Shown one piece after another: positions 29,235 through 37,903 of a stretch of 64,000 nt of DNA; position 1 is the stretch's first letter; each line of letters opens with the position of its first letter. This stretch comes from Bacteroidota bacterium (GTDB taxonomy: Bacteria > Bacteroidota > Bacteroidia > Bacteroidales > TTA-H9). The notes beneath the pieces are model-generated. The model had not been told where the DNA came from and did no database searches. It saw nothing but the letters and a program-made list of their open reading frames with translations. The position numbers and the translations under genes were made by a program. The DNA lies in NCBI GenBank assembly GCA_003250395.1, contig QKGM01000038.1, positions 186,001 to 250,000 on the forward strand. The letters run 5' to 3'.

Positions 29235-30491
29235 ATGAAAAGCATTCATTTTGTTACTCGAATTATCATTAGTCTAATTGCAATCATAGGGCTGAATACC
29301 CTCCACTCTTACGCGCAATCTTCATACTGGATCATCAGAGGAGCCGCTGATGGTGAATTAGTTTTCAATAGCTTTTGGTATGAGATAGTAAGTCCATCTT
29401 CTCCTGAAATGAAGTATGGTACTGTCTATTCTTCCAATCATGGACAGGATATTACCTTTTACACTGACTCTATATATTATTCACTGACCGGTGATAAAAC
29501 TCCCGGGTTGATCTATGGAAGCTTTAATGACTATTTGGTTCGCTCCTATGATAATGGGCTGACCTGGGATACAACTAAATTTTACCATAATAAATATTTT
29601 CATGAAGGGAGTAAGCCGGGGGAACTGTTTGCCACCAGCAGTTCAGCTCCGAATACTTTATTTATCAGTTCTGATTCAGGTACCACCTTTTCGGTATGCA
29701 CCGGGAACCTTCCTTTCAGTGGGCAAAAAATAGCTACAGGACCGGAAGCCGGACAATGCTATTGCATGAACAACAATTATGTAATTAGTTTTACCTCAGA
29801 TTATTGGGCGAATTATGAAAGCTACCAGGTTGACACCAATATAACATCAGGCATTCCAAATCAGAATCCGGCTTTCGTTACGATAATGGCTGGTGGTGAT
29901 GGGGAGCTTTATCTGATGATTAGAAAAATTGTAAATGATACCCTGGCGTATTATATATACAGGAGCCTGGATTATGGGCAAACATTCAACCTGCAGTATA
30001 TATGGAATGATTATCAGCCAAATATGTATTCGCTTACTTTTGTTACCGGCCGCGAACCGGGTTCTTTTTACATAATCAAGACTTGGCATGAATATGATTT
30101 TATCCACGAGATAATAATGTACATCATTGAGTTTTATTACAGCAGCGATGGTGGGGTGACTTATAACCAATACTACCACAACCTTTATAATGAGTATTTT
30201 GTTGGTGAAACGCCTTTGCCATCAGTTCCCTCCATCTCCCTCAGCCCAAATCCGGCCACGAATGCTGTATGGATGAAGAACCTCCCTGATGGCGAGGTTG
30301 TAACCGCCATTGAAATCAGTAACCTTTCGGGGCAAAGCGTTTTTAATTACAATTGCAATTCAACCATTATTCAGGGTCAATCGTTGCAGGTTAACCTCCC
30401 GGCGACATTAGCCGCGGGGTGCTATGTGGTGAAAGTGATGGCAGGAAACCGAATAATAGCGAGAGAAAAATTGATGATTGTTAATAAATAA
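29235..30491 (+). CDS. Secreted Asp-box propeller protein with T9SS tail, paralog 2
   Basis: A 418-residue protein with a signal peptide (hydrophobic 10-27, ending H-S-Y-A-Q). It shares the architecture of its neighbours, with Asp-box motifs R-S-Y-D-N-G-L-T-W, S-S-D-S-G-T-T-F, R-S-L-D-Y-G-Q-T-F and S-S-D-G-G-V-T-Y. Its propeller body has clearly diverged from paralogs 1 and 3, while its T9SS tail (from L-S-P-N-P) is almost the same as theirs at the DNA level. The 147-base gap before it is the only sizeable gap in the operon. The next gene starts 2 bases after its stop. Ligand unknown. Confidence 0.82.
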   Translation: MKSIHFVTRIIISLIAIIGLNTLHSYAQSSYWIIRGAADGELVFNSFWYEIVSPSSPEMKYGTVYSSNHGQDITFYTDSIYYSLTGDKTPGLIYGSFNDYLVRSYDNGLTWDTTKFYHNKYFHEGSKPGELFATSSSAPNTLFISSDSGTTFSVCTGNLPFSGQKIATGPEAGQCYCMNNNYVISFTSDYWANYESYQVDTNITSGIPNQNPAFVTIMAGGDGELYLMIRKIVNDTLAYYIYRSLDYGQTFNLQYIWNDYQPNMYSLTFVTGREPGSFYIIKTWHEYDFIHEIIMYIIEFYYSSDGGVTYNQYYHNLYNEYFVGETPLPSVPSISLSPNPATNAVWMKNLPDGEVVTAIEISNLSGQSVFNYNCNSTIIQGQSLQVNLPATLAAGCYVVKVMAGNRIIAREKLMIVNK

Positions 30492-30493
30492 TT

Positions 30494-31738
30494 ATGATGA
30501 AGTCATTTAGAATTACATTCTCCTTTGCTGTGCTAATGCTGTTCCATCCTGGTTCAACAGAAGCTCAAATGATTTGCAGGTGCGCCGGGTCGGGTCAGTT
30601 AACTTTCTTTTCTGACTGGTATGAGGCAGGGTTTCCCAACCCGGGTTGGGAGTATGGGTTTATTCATACCGACGACCATGGAGAAACAATTACTTTTTTT
30701 GATACCACCAACAGGTTTATAAGTAATATGGCAGGTGACCGGTCGCAGGGGCTTATATACAGGCTGGCTGGGTATTATGATGTCAATACTCAACGTTCGT
30801 ACGACAACGGAGCGAATTGGGATACTACCGTATATAATCTTAATATTTCATACACGTTATTTTTTGAAGGAAACCAGGCAGGTGAACTGTATTTATTTAA
30901 TGATTATGACCACAATCTTTACCAGAGTATTGACTCAGGAGCTTCCTTTCAGTTGATTTCAAGTCTGCTTCCATATTGTAATGGAAGACTTGTCGCGGGC
31001 AACCAGCCGGGTGTGTTGCTTGGAATTGATACCAGCCGACGGTTTTTCAGAAGTTTTGATAACGGGCAAACATTCGAATATATTCCATTCCCTGATGAAA
31101 CAATGAGCGATGTACCAACTGTTAGTAATTTTGCATTTTCAATCACTGCCGGGGCTGTTGCTGAGGAGGTTTACGTTGAGGTTATAAATAATAATGGGGA
31201 GGTGAATGTATACCAAAGCCTTGACTATGGCTCGACTTTCAGCCATAAAACAACTTTTCCTCTCTATCAGTTTGACCCGATTATATACATAGCAGGCAGA
31301 GAGAGCAATGAGTTTTATGCTATTCGGTTCAGATCTCTTTTATATCCAGGGAATTCGGGTATTTATACATATGATTTGGAGATATCACACAGCAGTGATG
31401 GAGGCGCTTCCTTTACTACATACAATCATCTGTTGTACGACGAAATGTTTACAGGAGAAATACCTGTAACTTTAAATTCTGCTATCTCCCTTAGTCCAAA
31501 TCCTGCCAAAGATATTGTTTGGTTGAAGAGCCTTCCTGCAGGCGAGGCAGTTACTTCCATCGAGATCAGCAATCTATCCGGACAATGCGTATTCAATTAT
31601 AATTGCAGTTCAACCACTATTCAGGGTCAATCGCTGCATGTTAACCTCCCGCCGACATTAGCCGCGGGGTGCTATGTGGTGAAAGTGATGGCTGGTGCCA
31701 GAGTGATAGGAAATGAAAAACTGATGATAGCCAGATAA
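30494..31738 (+). CDS. Secreted Asp-box propeller protein with T9SS tail, paralog 3
   Basis: A 414-residue protein, the last of three tandem paralogs. Signal peptide 1-25 ends G-S-T-E-A-Q. Asp-box motifs are R-S-Y-D-N-G-A-N-W, Q-S-I-D-S-G-A-S-F, R-S-F-D-N-G-Q-T-F, Q-S-L-D-Y-G-S-T-F and S-S-D-G-G-A-S-F. Long stretches of the body match paralog 1 closely, which points to recent duplication. The T9SS tail begins L-S-P-N-P and keeps the two Cys shared by all three copies. It should be exported across the outer membrane and anchored or released at the surface with the C25 peptidase encoded first in the operon. Confidence 0.82.
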   Translation: MMKSFRITFSFAVLMLFHPGSTEAQMICRCAGSGQLTFFSDWYEAGFPNPGWEYGFIHTDDHGETITFFDTTNRFISNMAGDRSQGLIYRLAGYYDVNTQRSYDNGANWDTTVYNLNISYTLFFEGNQAGELYLFNDYDHNLYQSIDSGASFQLISSLLPYCNGRLVAGNQPGVLLGIDTSRRFFRSFDNGQTFEYIPFPDETMSDVPTVSNFAFSITAGAVAEEVYVEVINNNGEVNVYQSLDYGSTFSHKTTFPLYQFDPIIYIAGRESNEFYAIRFRSLLYPGNSGIYTYDLEISHSSDGGASFTTYNHLLYDEMFTGEIPVTLNSAISLSPNPAKDIVWLKSLPAGEAVTSIEISNLSGQCVFNYNCSSTTIQGQSLHVNLPPTLAAGCYVVKVMAGARVIGNEKLMIAR

Positions 31739-31739
31739 A

Positions 31740-31769
31740 ACCTGATTCAAATTAACCTCCCAATCAGGT
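31740..31769. terminator. Weak hairpin after the propeller operon
   Basis: An 8-base stem (31740-31747 with 31762-31769) with a 14-base loop, just after the stop at 31738. There is no good T run, so it is at best a weak terminator between this operon and the convergent cysC. Confidence 0.35.
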
Positions 31770-31911
31770 CTATTCCTACAAATCGTGCGATATCCTTTAT
31801 GGTAAGTGTGGGTAGAGATTAACTGTTTAAGCTGCGAATTTTTATTCCTACGAATTGGGAAATGGCACAGCTTTATGAATTATCATTGAAAGATTGCGTG
31901 ATTGCCAGGAA

Positions 31912-32499
31912 CTAACCGGCAGAAGTTTTTATGATAGCAGTCATAATTTGCTCAACGGCCTCATCAATCGTCATGCAATGCGTGGCAATGACCAGAGAAG
32001 GTTGAACGGGTGGTTCGAAAGGAGAAGAGATACCCGTGAATTCAGGGATGACTCCGAGGCGGGCCTTCCGGTATAACCCTTTGACATCACGTTCTTCACA
32101 CACTTCAACAGGTGTGTCAAGGTAGATACTCATCAGGTCTTCGGATCCAATGATTTCTTTGACCATTTGCTGAAGTTCATGCGTAGGTGTAATAAAACAG
32201 TTGATGGTGAAGAAGCCTGACTGGACAAAGAGCCGGGATACTTCAGCAGCCCTCCTGATATTTTCATGCCGGTCGGAAAGAGAGAACCCCAGGTTATTAT
32301 TGAGCCCGTTACGCAGAATATCGCCATCAAGGAGCTTTACCAGAGCGCCACGGTCGCGCAACCGTTTCTCGATAATCTGCCCGAGAGTGGTTTTTCCCGA
32401 CCCCGATAATCCGGTAAACCAGATAGCCAATGGTTTAACACCTGGATTCTGAAGGGCTTTTTCGCCAGTTAAAGGGTTTGATGAATGATTTGTATTCAT
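31912..32499 (-). CDS. cysC: Adenylylsulfate (APS) kinase
   Basis: A 195-residue P-loop kinase that phosphorylates APS to PAPS. The Walker A motif G-L-S-G-S-G-K-T-T has Lys36. The family segments D-G-D-I-L-R-N-G-L-N, F-I-T-P-T-H-E-L (usually F-I-S-P) and D-T-P-V-E-V-C-E-E-R-D-V-K-G-L-Y-R-K are all present. Length is normal. No sulfate adenylyltransferase (cysD, cysN) or sulfotransferase lies nearby, so it is an isolated copy. It may serve sulfate assimilation or supply PAPS for sulfated glycans; the window cannot decide. Confidence 0.93.
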   Translation of the reverse strand: MNTNHSSNPLTGEKALQNPGVKPLAIWFTGLSGSGKTTLGQIIEKRLRDRGALVKLLDGDILRNGLNNNLGFSLSDRHENIRRAAEVSRLFVQSGFFTINCFITPTHELQQMVKEIIGSEDLMSIYLDTPVEVCEERDVKGLYRKARLGVIPEFTGISSPFEPPVQPSLVIATHCMTIDEAVEQIMTAIIKTSAG

Positions 32500-32598
32500 G
32501 AAAATTCAATTTTCTGGGTAAGGATAGATTGATATCTGGTGGCTAATGATTGTTCCAGTTCAATTTGAGGAAAGGGCTGCCTCCTCAAAGAAATAATT

Positions 32599-32606
32599 TA
32601 ATTTTG
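32599..32606 (+). promoter_or_regulatory. Possible -7 element for the GNAT gene
   Basis: TAATTTTG fits TAnnTTTG, 69 bases before the ATG at 32675. The nearest TTTG upstream is about 31 bases away, too far for a normal promoter, so support is partial. Confidence 0.3.
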
Positions 32607-32674
32607 ACCCCCGATTTGGATGATGGAATGATATATCACTTAAAGAGTGCAAAAATATAAAACAACCCTACACT

Positions 32675-33214
32675 ATGGAAATTATTCTTCAGGGGTGCAT
32701 CCTAAGACCTTTCAGGCAGACAGATGGCCCCAGAATGGCTGAGTTAGCGAACAATGTAAATGTAGCTCGTAATCTGCGTGATGGCTTTCCTTCACCCTAT
32801 ACCATCGATAATGCGAATGCCTGGCTTAAAATGGTGGAAGCAAATCAGGCGAATATTGTCAGAGCTATTGAGATTGAAAACCAATTTGCTGGTTCGGTTG
32901 GATTGCATGCCTGTCAGGATGTTTACCGTTTTAATCTCGAACTGGGATACTGGCTTGGTGAGCCGTTCTGGAACAGGGGAATAATGACTCAGGTGGTAAG
33001 GGCAATGGTGCAAGTGGGATTTGATCAAATGAAAGCCCATCGCATTTTCGCCGGGATATTTAGTTTTAATAAAGCCTCAGCCAGGGTTCTTGAAAAATGT
33101 GGTTTCAGACATGAGGCAACGCATACAGAGTCGGTTTGTAAACAGGGGGAATGGGCAGACGAACTTGTGTATGCAATACGTGAACAGGAAGCACGTGAAA
33201 AAGGGATATTGTAA
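32675..33214 (+). CDS. GNAT acetyltransferase (RimJ/RimL type)
   Basis: A 179-residue acetyl-CoA-dependent acetyltransferase. It shows L-R-P-F-R-Q-T-D near the start, the L-G-Y-W-L-G-E-P-F-W-N-R-G-I-M-T acetyl-CoA-binding section (about 90-106) and the late F-N-K-A-S-A-R-V-L-E-K-C-G-F motif typical of RimJ/RimL N-acetyltransferases. This subgroup modifies ribosomal-protein or antibiotic amines, but the substrate here is unknown. It stands alone, 75 bases before the C1 peptidase. Confidence 0.85.
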   Translation: MEIILQGCILRPFRQTDGPRMAELANNVNVARNLRDGFPSPYTIDNANAWLKMVEANQANIVRAIEIENQFAGSVGLHACQDVYRFNLELGYWLGEPFWNRGIMTQVVRAMVQVGFDQMKAHRIFAGIFSFNKASARVLEKCGFRHEATHTESVCKQGEWADELVYAIREQEAREKGIL

Positions 33215-33226
33215 AACGGGTTAGGA

Positions 33227-33258
33227 TTGCGTTCAGTTGACCGGATTTTGTAGTTTTG
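33227..33258 (+). promoter_or_regulatory. Bacteroidota-type promoter for the C1 peptidase
   Basis: TTG at 33227-33229, 21 bases, then TAGTTTTG at 33251-33258, 31 bases before the ATG at 33290. Confidence 0.6.
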
Positions 33259-33289
33259 CGCAAATTAATCATTCAATTTACTCACACCA

Positions 33290-34492
33290 ATGATCAGAAA
33301 AATAATTCAGCCAGGCCTGATCGCGCTGGTTTTGATGTCAGCCTTCCAGATTGTTAACGGGCAAAAGGCCACTGCTGACAGTGGTTACCGGTTTACCCTT
33401 GTTAAAGAGCTGCCCCATACAGGGCCCAAAGATCAGAACAGGTCGAGTACCTGCTGGAGCTTCAGTACCATTTCGATGCTTGAATCAGAATTGTTAAGGA
33501 CTGGTAAAGGCGAATATGACCTTAGTGATATGTTTGTTGTTAGAAACCAGTATACCGAGAAGGCTATCAATTATGTCAGGTACAATGGTAAAACCAATTT
33601 TGGCCCCGGTGGGGGAAACCATGATATCATCAACAACTGGAAGAAATATGGTATGATGCCGGATGAAGCCTATTCAGGGCTTAATTATGGAGAGACCGGC
33701 CATGTTCACAGTGAGATGGATCAAGCCATGAAAGCTTACCTCGATGCAATTATCAAGAACCCGAACAGGAGGCTCTCGACGGCATGGCTGGCAGGTTTTA
33801 ATGGGATTGCTGATGCCTACCTTGGAAAACCATCGGAAGAATTTACATACAAAGGGAAAATCTATACGCCGAAAACATTTGCTGATGAATTAGGCCTTAA
33901 TCCTGATGATTATATTGAAATGACCTCTTTTACCCATCATCCCTACTTCGAGAAGTTTACCCTCGAGGTTGAAGACAATTGGGCACAGGGACAGGTATTC
34001 AACCTTCCTCTCGATGATCTGATCAGGGTGATTGACAATGCCCTTGAAAACGGTTATACAGTAGCCTGGGCAACAGATATCAGTGAAAAAGGTTTTGCGT
34101 GGAATAAAGGTTTTGCTGTAGTACCGGAAACTGAAGTAACAGAAATGGCTGGTTCTGAAAAGGCAAAGTGGGAAAAACTGACAGAGAAAGAGCGTCTTTC
34201 ACAGATTTATAATCTTGATAAAATTGTACAGGAGCGGAATATTACTCCCGAAATCAGGCAGGCAGAATTTGATAATTACAGGACCACTGATGATCATGGA
34301 TTACATATCGTGGGGTATGGCAACGATCAGACAGGACACCGGTTCTATTATGTTAAAAATTCCTGGGGTACAGATAATATTTATAAAGGTTATTTTTATG
34401 TTTCAGTACCGTATGTTAAATTCAAGACTACCTGTATCATGGTTAATAAGAAAGCCTTGCCCTCAGAAATAAGAAGAAAGCTCAAACTGTAG
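33290..34492 (+). CDS. C1B family cysteine peptidase (aminopeptidase C/bleomycin hydrolase type)
   Basis: A 400-residue peptidase with an N-terminal signal peptide (1-24, ending V-N-G-Q), which the cytoplasmic bleomycin hydrolases lack. The catalytic residues are Cys55 in D-Q-N-R-S-S-T-C-W-S-F, His336 in D-H-G-L-H-I-V-G-Y-G and Asn357 in V-K-N-S-W-G-T. The Gln of the oxyanion hole is the Q of D-Q-N-R. The middle section has the G-G-G-N-H segment of this group. It is probably a periplasmic exo- or dipeptidase. It has its own promoter and terminator, so it forms a single-gene unit. Confidence 0.9.
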   Translation: MIRKIIQPGLIALVLMSAFQIVNGQKATADSGYRFTLVKELPHTGPKDQNRSSTCWSFSTISMLESELLRTGKGEYDLSDMFVVRNQYTEKAINYVRYNGKTNFGPGGGNHDIINNWKKYGMMPDEAYSGLNYGETGHVHSEMDQAMKAYLDAIIKNPNRRLSTAWLAGFNGIADAYLGKPSEEFTYKGKIYTPKTFADELGLNPDDYIEMTSFTHHPYFEKFTLEVEDNWAQGQVFNLPLDDLIRVIDNALENGYTVAWATDISEKGFAWNKGFAVVPETEVTEMAGSEKAKWEKLTEKERLSQIYNLDKIVQERNITPEIRQAEFDNYRTTDDHGLHIVGYGNDQTGHRFYYVKNSWGTDNIYKGYFYVSVPYVKFKTTCIMVNKKALPSEIRRKLKL

Positions 34493-34526
34493 TTTGAAGC
34501 CATTTCAGAATTTGAAAGCAATATAT

Positions 34527-34562
34527 AAAAAGAGAGATACACAATGGTGTATCTCTCTTTTT
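34527..34562 (+). terminator. Intrinsic terminator after the C1 peptidase
   Basis: A perfect 16-base stem (34527-34542 with 34547-34562) with a 4-base loop, 34 bases after the stop at 34492. The arms end in A and T runs, so it can work in both directions. Confidence 0.85.
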
Positions 34563-34685
34563 ATCTGTGATACAGGAATCAAAATCAAATTGACCATGAT
34601 TTTGGTGTGATGGAAGTAATGAGAATTGATTAGGTTGCTGTCGCAGGAATTTTCTAATTTTACACATTCAGAAAAACTAAATTGA

Positions 34686-35606
34686 ATGGAACGACGTAAT
34701 TTTTTTAAAGGAGTCGGGGCTGGTTTGCTGGCTGGCGGATTTTTAAGTCATCTGTCGGGTAAAGACTTACTTGGAGCTGCTCTTCCGCTGCCACCCGAGG
34801 CATATGATATGATTGCAGTGAAGGGTGGAGAACCTGATGCGATGTTTGACAAGGGAATTGCCTCAATGGGGGGTATGAAAAGGTTCGTGAAAAAGGGTCA
34901 TACTGTTGTCGTGAAGCCCAATATCGGATGGGATGTATCAGTAGAACGAGGCGGAAATACCAACCCGAAACTGGTAGCCCGGATAGTGAAGCATTGTCTT
35001 GATGCCGGGGCCAAAGAGGTATATACTTTTGACAACACTTGTGATAACTGGGTGAAGTGTTACGAGACCAGTGGAATAGAGGCTGCCGTAAAAGCGGTTG
35101 GAGGGAAAGTGGTCCCTGGCAATACAGAGAGCTATTACAAGACAGTTAAAATTCCTAATGGACGGGTTCTGAAAGAGGCAAAGGTTCATGAGTTGCTAAT
35201 CAATGCGGATGTATTTATCAATGTTCCTATCCTGAAGCACCATAGCTCAGCTCAGGTTTCAATTGCTATGAAAAACCTGATGGGAATTGTTTGGGATCGA
35301 AGGTACTGGCACCGGAATAACCTGCAACAGTGTATTGCAGATATGGTAACCTGGCGGAAGCCGGATCTCAACGTGATTGATGCCTATCGTGTGATGATGA
35401 AAAATGGGCCGCGGGGTGTCTCTGAAGCTGATGTAACAGTAATGAAATCTTTGCTGCTCAGTACTGATATTGTTGCTGCCGATGCTGCTGCCGCGAAGTT
35501 ATTTGGCAGTGAGCCCTCCGACATTGAGCATATCAGGCTTGCGCATGAAATGAAGCTGGGAACTATCGACCTAAAATCGCTTAATATTCAGCGTATAACA
35601 GTTTAA
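34686..35606 (+). CDS. DUF362 domain protein with twin-arginine-type leader
   Basis: A 306-residue protein. The first residues read M-E-R-R-N-F-F-K-G followed by a hydrophobic, glycine-rich segment, a good twin-arginine (Tat) signal. The remainder is the DUF362 fold: V-V-V-K-P-N-I-G-W near residue 76, T-F-D-N-T-C-D near 118, N-V-P-I-L-K-H-H near 180 and K-N-L-M-G-I-V-W-D-R near 197. DUF362 proteins often occur with ferredoxins and may bind metal or iron-sulfur partners; no activity is certain. It is the first gene of a four-gene operon and lies 8 bases before the polyferredoxin gene. Confidence 0.87.
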   Translation: MERRNFFKGVGAGLLAGGFLSHLSGKDLLGAALPLPPEAYDMIAVKGGEPDAMFDKGIASMGGMKRFVKKGHTVVVKPNIGWDVSVERGGNTNPKLVARIVKHCLDAGAKEVYTFDNTCDNWVKCYETSGIEAAVKAVGGKVVPGNTESYYKTVKIPNGRVLKEAKVHELLINADVFINVPILKHHSSAQVSIAMKNLMGIVWDRRYWHRNNLQQCIADMVTWRKPDLNVIDAYRVMMKNGPRGVSEADVTVMKSLLLSTDIVAADAAAAKLFGSEPSDIEHIRLAHEMKLGTIDLKSLNIQRITV

Positions 35607-35614
35607 TCTGCGTT

Positions 35615-37192
35615 ATGAAATCTAAAACGGGGCTTCAGATTGCCCGTCTTGTTGTTTCGTTTTTTGTAACGGGACTAATCTCCATTTCTTTTCTCGATAT
35701 TACAGCCACTTTGCCGGTATGGGTTGCCAGCTATGGAACTCATTGGCAATTTGTTCCTTCAATTCTTAGTTTTTTGGTTGCTCCTGCCTTTGCCGCCTGT
35801 GGGTTTATTATTATCGCGTTGTTGACCCTGTTGTTTGGAAGGGTTTATTGTTCGTGGCTTTGCCCGCTGGGTTTTTTTCAGGATGTTACATGGGGTTTAA
35901 ATCGTTTGTTCAGAAGAAAGAGAAAAAGGTTTCAATATAGAAGACCGGTGCCGGTACTCAGATTTGCTATATTGGCCCTGATTGTTGGCTTTGCACTGAC
36001 AGGGATAATGGTACCAATAGTGCTTACCGACCCATTTAGCATTTATGGACGAATGATGACTCATCTTGTTCATCCGGTAGTTGCCGGTACGAATAATCTG
36101 TTGAGTGGGTGGATGGGACAAGCTGATGTATTTTGGCTTAAGCCAAGAACGACTACTGGATTTCATTCAGGTGCATTTTTCGCCGGGTCTGCTTTGACGC
36201 TAATTTTAGGGGTGATGGCTTTTCGATCAGGAAGGTTGTGGTGTAATACAATTTGTCCGGCAGGAACCTTACTTGGGATTCTCAGCAGGAAAGCATTGTG
36301 GCGTATTACCCTTGATAAAGCAAAATGCATCTCGTGCGGGGTATGTTCCGCTGTGTGTAAGGCTCAGTGCATCGATATAAAAGAGCGGAAAGTGGATTTT
36401 GATCGGTGCGTCGGCTGCATGAATTGCCTGAATACATGTAATCAGGGAGGTATCAGGTATGAGTGGTTCCCAAAACGTACTACACCAGTGATTGATATAA
36501 AACCTGACATGGGTAAAAGCAGGCGTACAACTTTAAAGGCCTTTATTTTGTTGTCTGCCACCTTGGTTATGACAAAAGTAAAAGGAGCTACAGATGTTTT
36601 CAGCCTTAAAAAAGCAGTGTATCCAAACAACCGCAATCATTTTGTGAGTCCTCCGGGGTCATTGGGAATTGACCGGTTTAATAATATTTGCACGGCATGT
36701 CATCTTTGCGTGAGTGCCTGTCCGACACGTGTACTTCAACCCTCTTTAACCGAGTATGGACTGAGAGGTTTTTTGCAGCCTTATATGGATTATCATAGCA
36801 ATTTTTGCAATTTCGAATGTACACGGTGTGGTGAAGTATGTCCCACCGGAGCTATTACAAGTCTGCTACCTGAGGTAAAGAAAAGAGTACAAACGGGCAC
36901 TGCTCATTTTGTAAAAGAAAATTGTGTTGTAAATACTGATGAGACATCCTGCGGGGCTTGTTCGGAGCATTGCCCGACTAAGGCAGTCCATATGGTGGAG
37001 TATAAGCCTGGTCTTTTAATCCCTGAGGTTGATGAATCAATCTGTGTTGGATGTGGTGGCTGCGAATATGCCTGCCCGACTCTGCCTAACAGGGCAATCT
37101 TCGTCGATGGTAATCTGGTGCATAAGGTGGCTGCTGAACCTGAAAATGCTGATGAAAATAAAGAGGAAGTGCCCGAGGAATTTCCATTCTAA
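35615..37192 (+). CDS. Membrane polyferredoxin, NapH/MauN-like fused to NapG/MauM-like
   Basis: A 525-residue iron-sulfur membrane protein. The N-terminal half has membrane spans with the NapH-type pairs Y-C-S-W-L-C-P and W-C-N-T-I-C-P-A-G. Two clusters follow (C-I-S-C-G-V-C and C-V-G-C-M-N-C). Then comes S-R-R-T-T-L-K-A-F-I-L-L with Arg303-Arg304 and a hydrophobic stretch, which looks like an internal Tat signal. The second half has three more cysteine groups (C-T-A-C-H-L-C, C-T-R-C-G-E-V-C, C-G-A-C-S-E-H-C) and a final C-V-G-C-G-G-C-E-Y-A-C-P. This would carry electrons from the membrane to a periplasmic or membrane acceptor. It ends directly before the HAD gene. Confidence 0.85.
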   Translation: MKSKTGLQIARLVVSFFVTGLISISFLDITATLPVWVASYGTHWQFVPSILSFLVAPAFAACGFIIIALLTLLFGRVYCSWLCPLGFFQDVTWGLNRLFRRKRKRFQYRRPVPVLRFAILALIVGFALTGIMVPIVLTDPFSIYGRMMTHLVHPVVAGTNNLLSGWMGQADVFWLKPRTTTGFHSGAFFAGSALTLILGVMAFRSGRLWCNTICPAGTLLGILSRKALWRITLDKAKCISCGVCSAVCKAQCIDIKERKVDFDRCVGCMNCLNTCNQGGIRYEWFPKRTTPVIDIKPDMGKSRRTTLKAFILLSATLVMTKVKGATDVFSLKKAVYPNNRNHFVSPPGSLGIDRFNNICTACHLCVSACPTRVLQPSLTEYGLRGFLQPYMDYHSNFCNFECTRCGEVCPTGAITSLLPEVKKRVQTGTAHFVKENCVVNTDETSCGACSEHCPTKAVHMVEYKPGLLIPEVDESICVGCGGCEYACPTLPNRAIFVDGNLVHKVAAEPENADENKEEVPEEFPF

Positions 37193-37204
37193 GTGATTGA
37201 AATT

Positions 37205-37903
37205 ATGAATAAATCAATTGATATAAAAGTTATTGCATTCGATGCAGACGATACCCTTTGGGTTAACGAGCCCTATTATCAGGAAGCAGAACACACATTC
37301 AGGAAGTGGATGAGTGAGTTCACCGACCCAAGGTTGGTATCTGAGCAATTGTTCTCGACAGAAATAAAGAATCTCCCGATATATGGATATGGGGCAAAGG
37401 GATATACCTTATCAATGATTGAAACAGCAATAAACATTAGTCAGGGACTGGTTTCTGCTGGCAGGATTGCCGATATTATGCGGCTTGGGCAATCTCTTGT
37501 AGATCGTAAGATAGAACTCCTGCCCGGAGTCGCTAAAGTTCTTCCAATATTGAAGCCACATTATACACTGGTGTTAGCTACAAAAGGAGACCTGTTGGAT
37601 CAGGAACGTAAACTGGAGCGTTCTGATTTGTATAGATGGTTTCATCACATTGAAATTATGAGTAATAAGCTCGAGGAAGATTACAGGCGGTTACTCAGAC
37701 GGCTTGGCATTGGAAGTAATGAATTTTTAATGGTAGGTAACTCCCTTAAATCGGATGTGCTTCCGGTGCTTGCTGTTGGGGGGCATGCAGTATGGATTCC
37801 GTATCATACAACCTGGCAATACGAGGAGATACAGCCCGGGCATCCGCATGGTTATACCGAATTGCATGGTCTGGATCAGTTACCGGCATTACTTGGATTA
37901 TGA
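37205..37903 (+). CDS. HAD-family hydrolase
   Basis: A 232-residue phosphatase-type protein. The nucleophile motif F-D-A-D-D-T-L-W has Asp13 and Asp15. Motif II is L-A-T-K-G-D (Thr), and motif IV is V-G-N-S-L-K-S-D-V. I chose ATG 37205; a GTG at 37193, directly behind the previous stop, would add four residues. It resembles the haloacid dehalogenase/phosphoglycolate group and is cytoplasmic. It overlaps the next gene by ATGA at 37900-37903. No substrate is suggested by the iron-sulfur genes upstream. Confidence 0.85.
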   Translation: MNKSIDIKVIAFDADDTLWVNEPYYQEAEHTFRKWMSEFTDPRLVSEQLFSTEIKNLPIYGYGAKGYTLSMIETAINISQGLVSAGRIADIMRLGQSLVDRKIELLPGVAKVLPILKPHYTLVLATKGDLLDQERKLERSDLYRWFHHIEIMSNKLEEDYRRLLRRLGIGSNEFLMVGNSLKSDVLPVLAVGGHAVWIPYHTTWQYEEIQPGHPHGYTELHGLDQLPALLGL

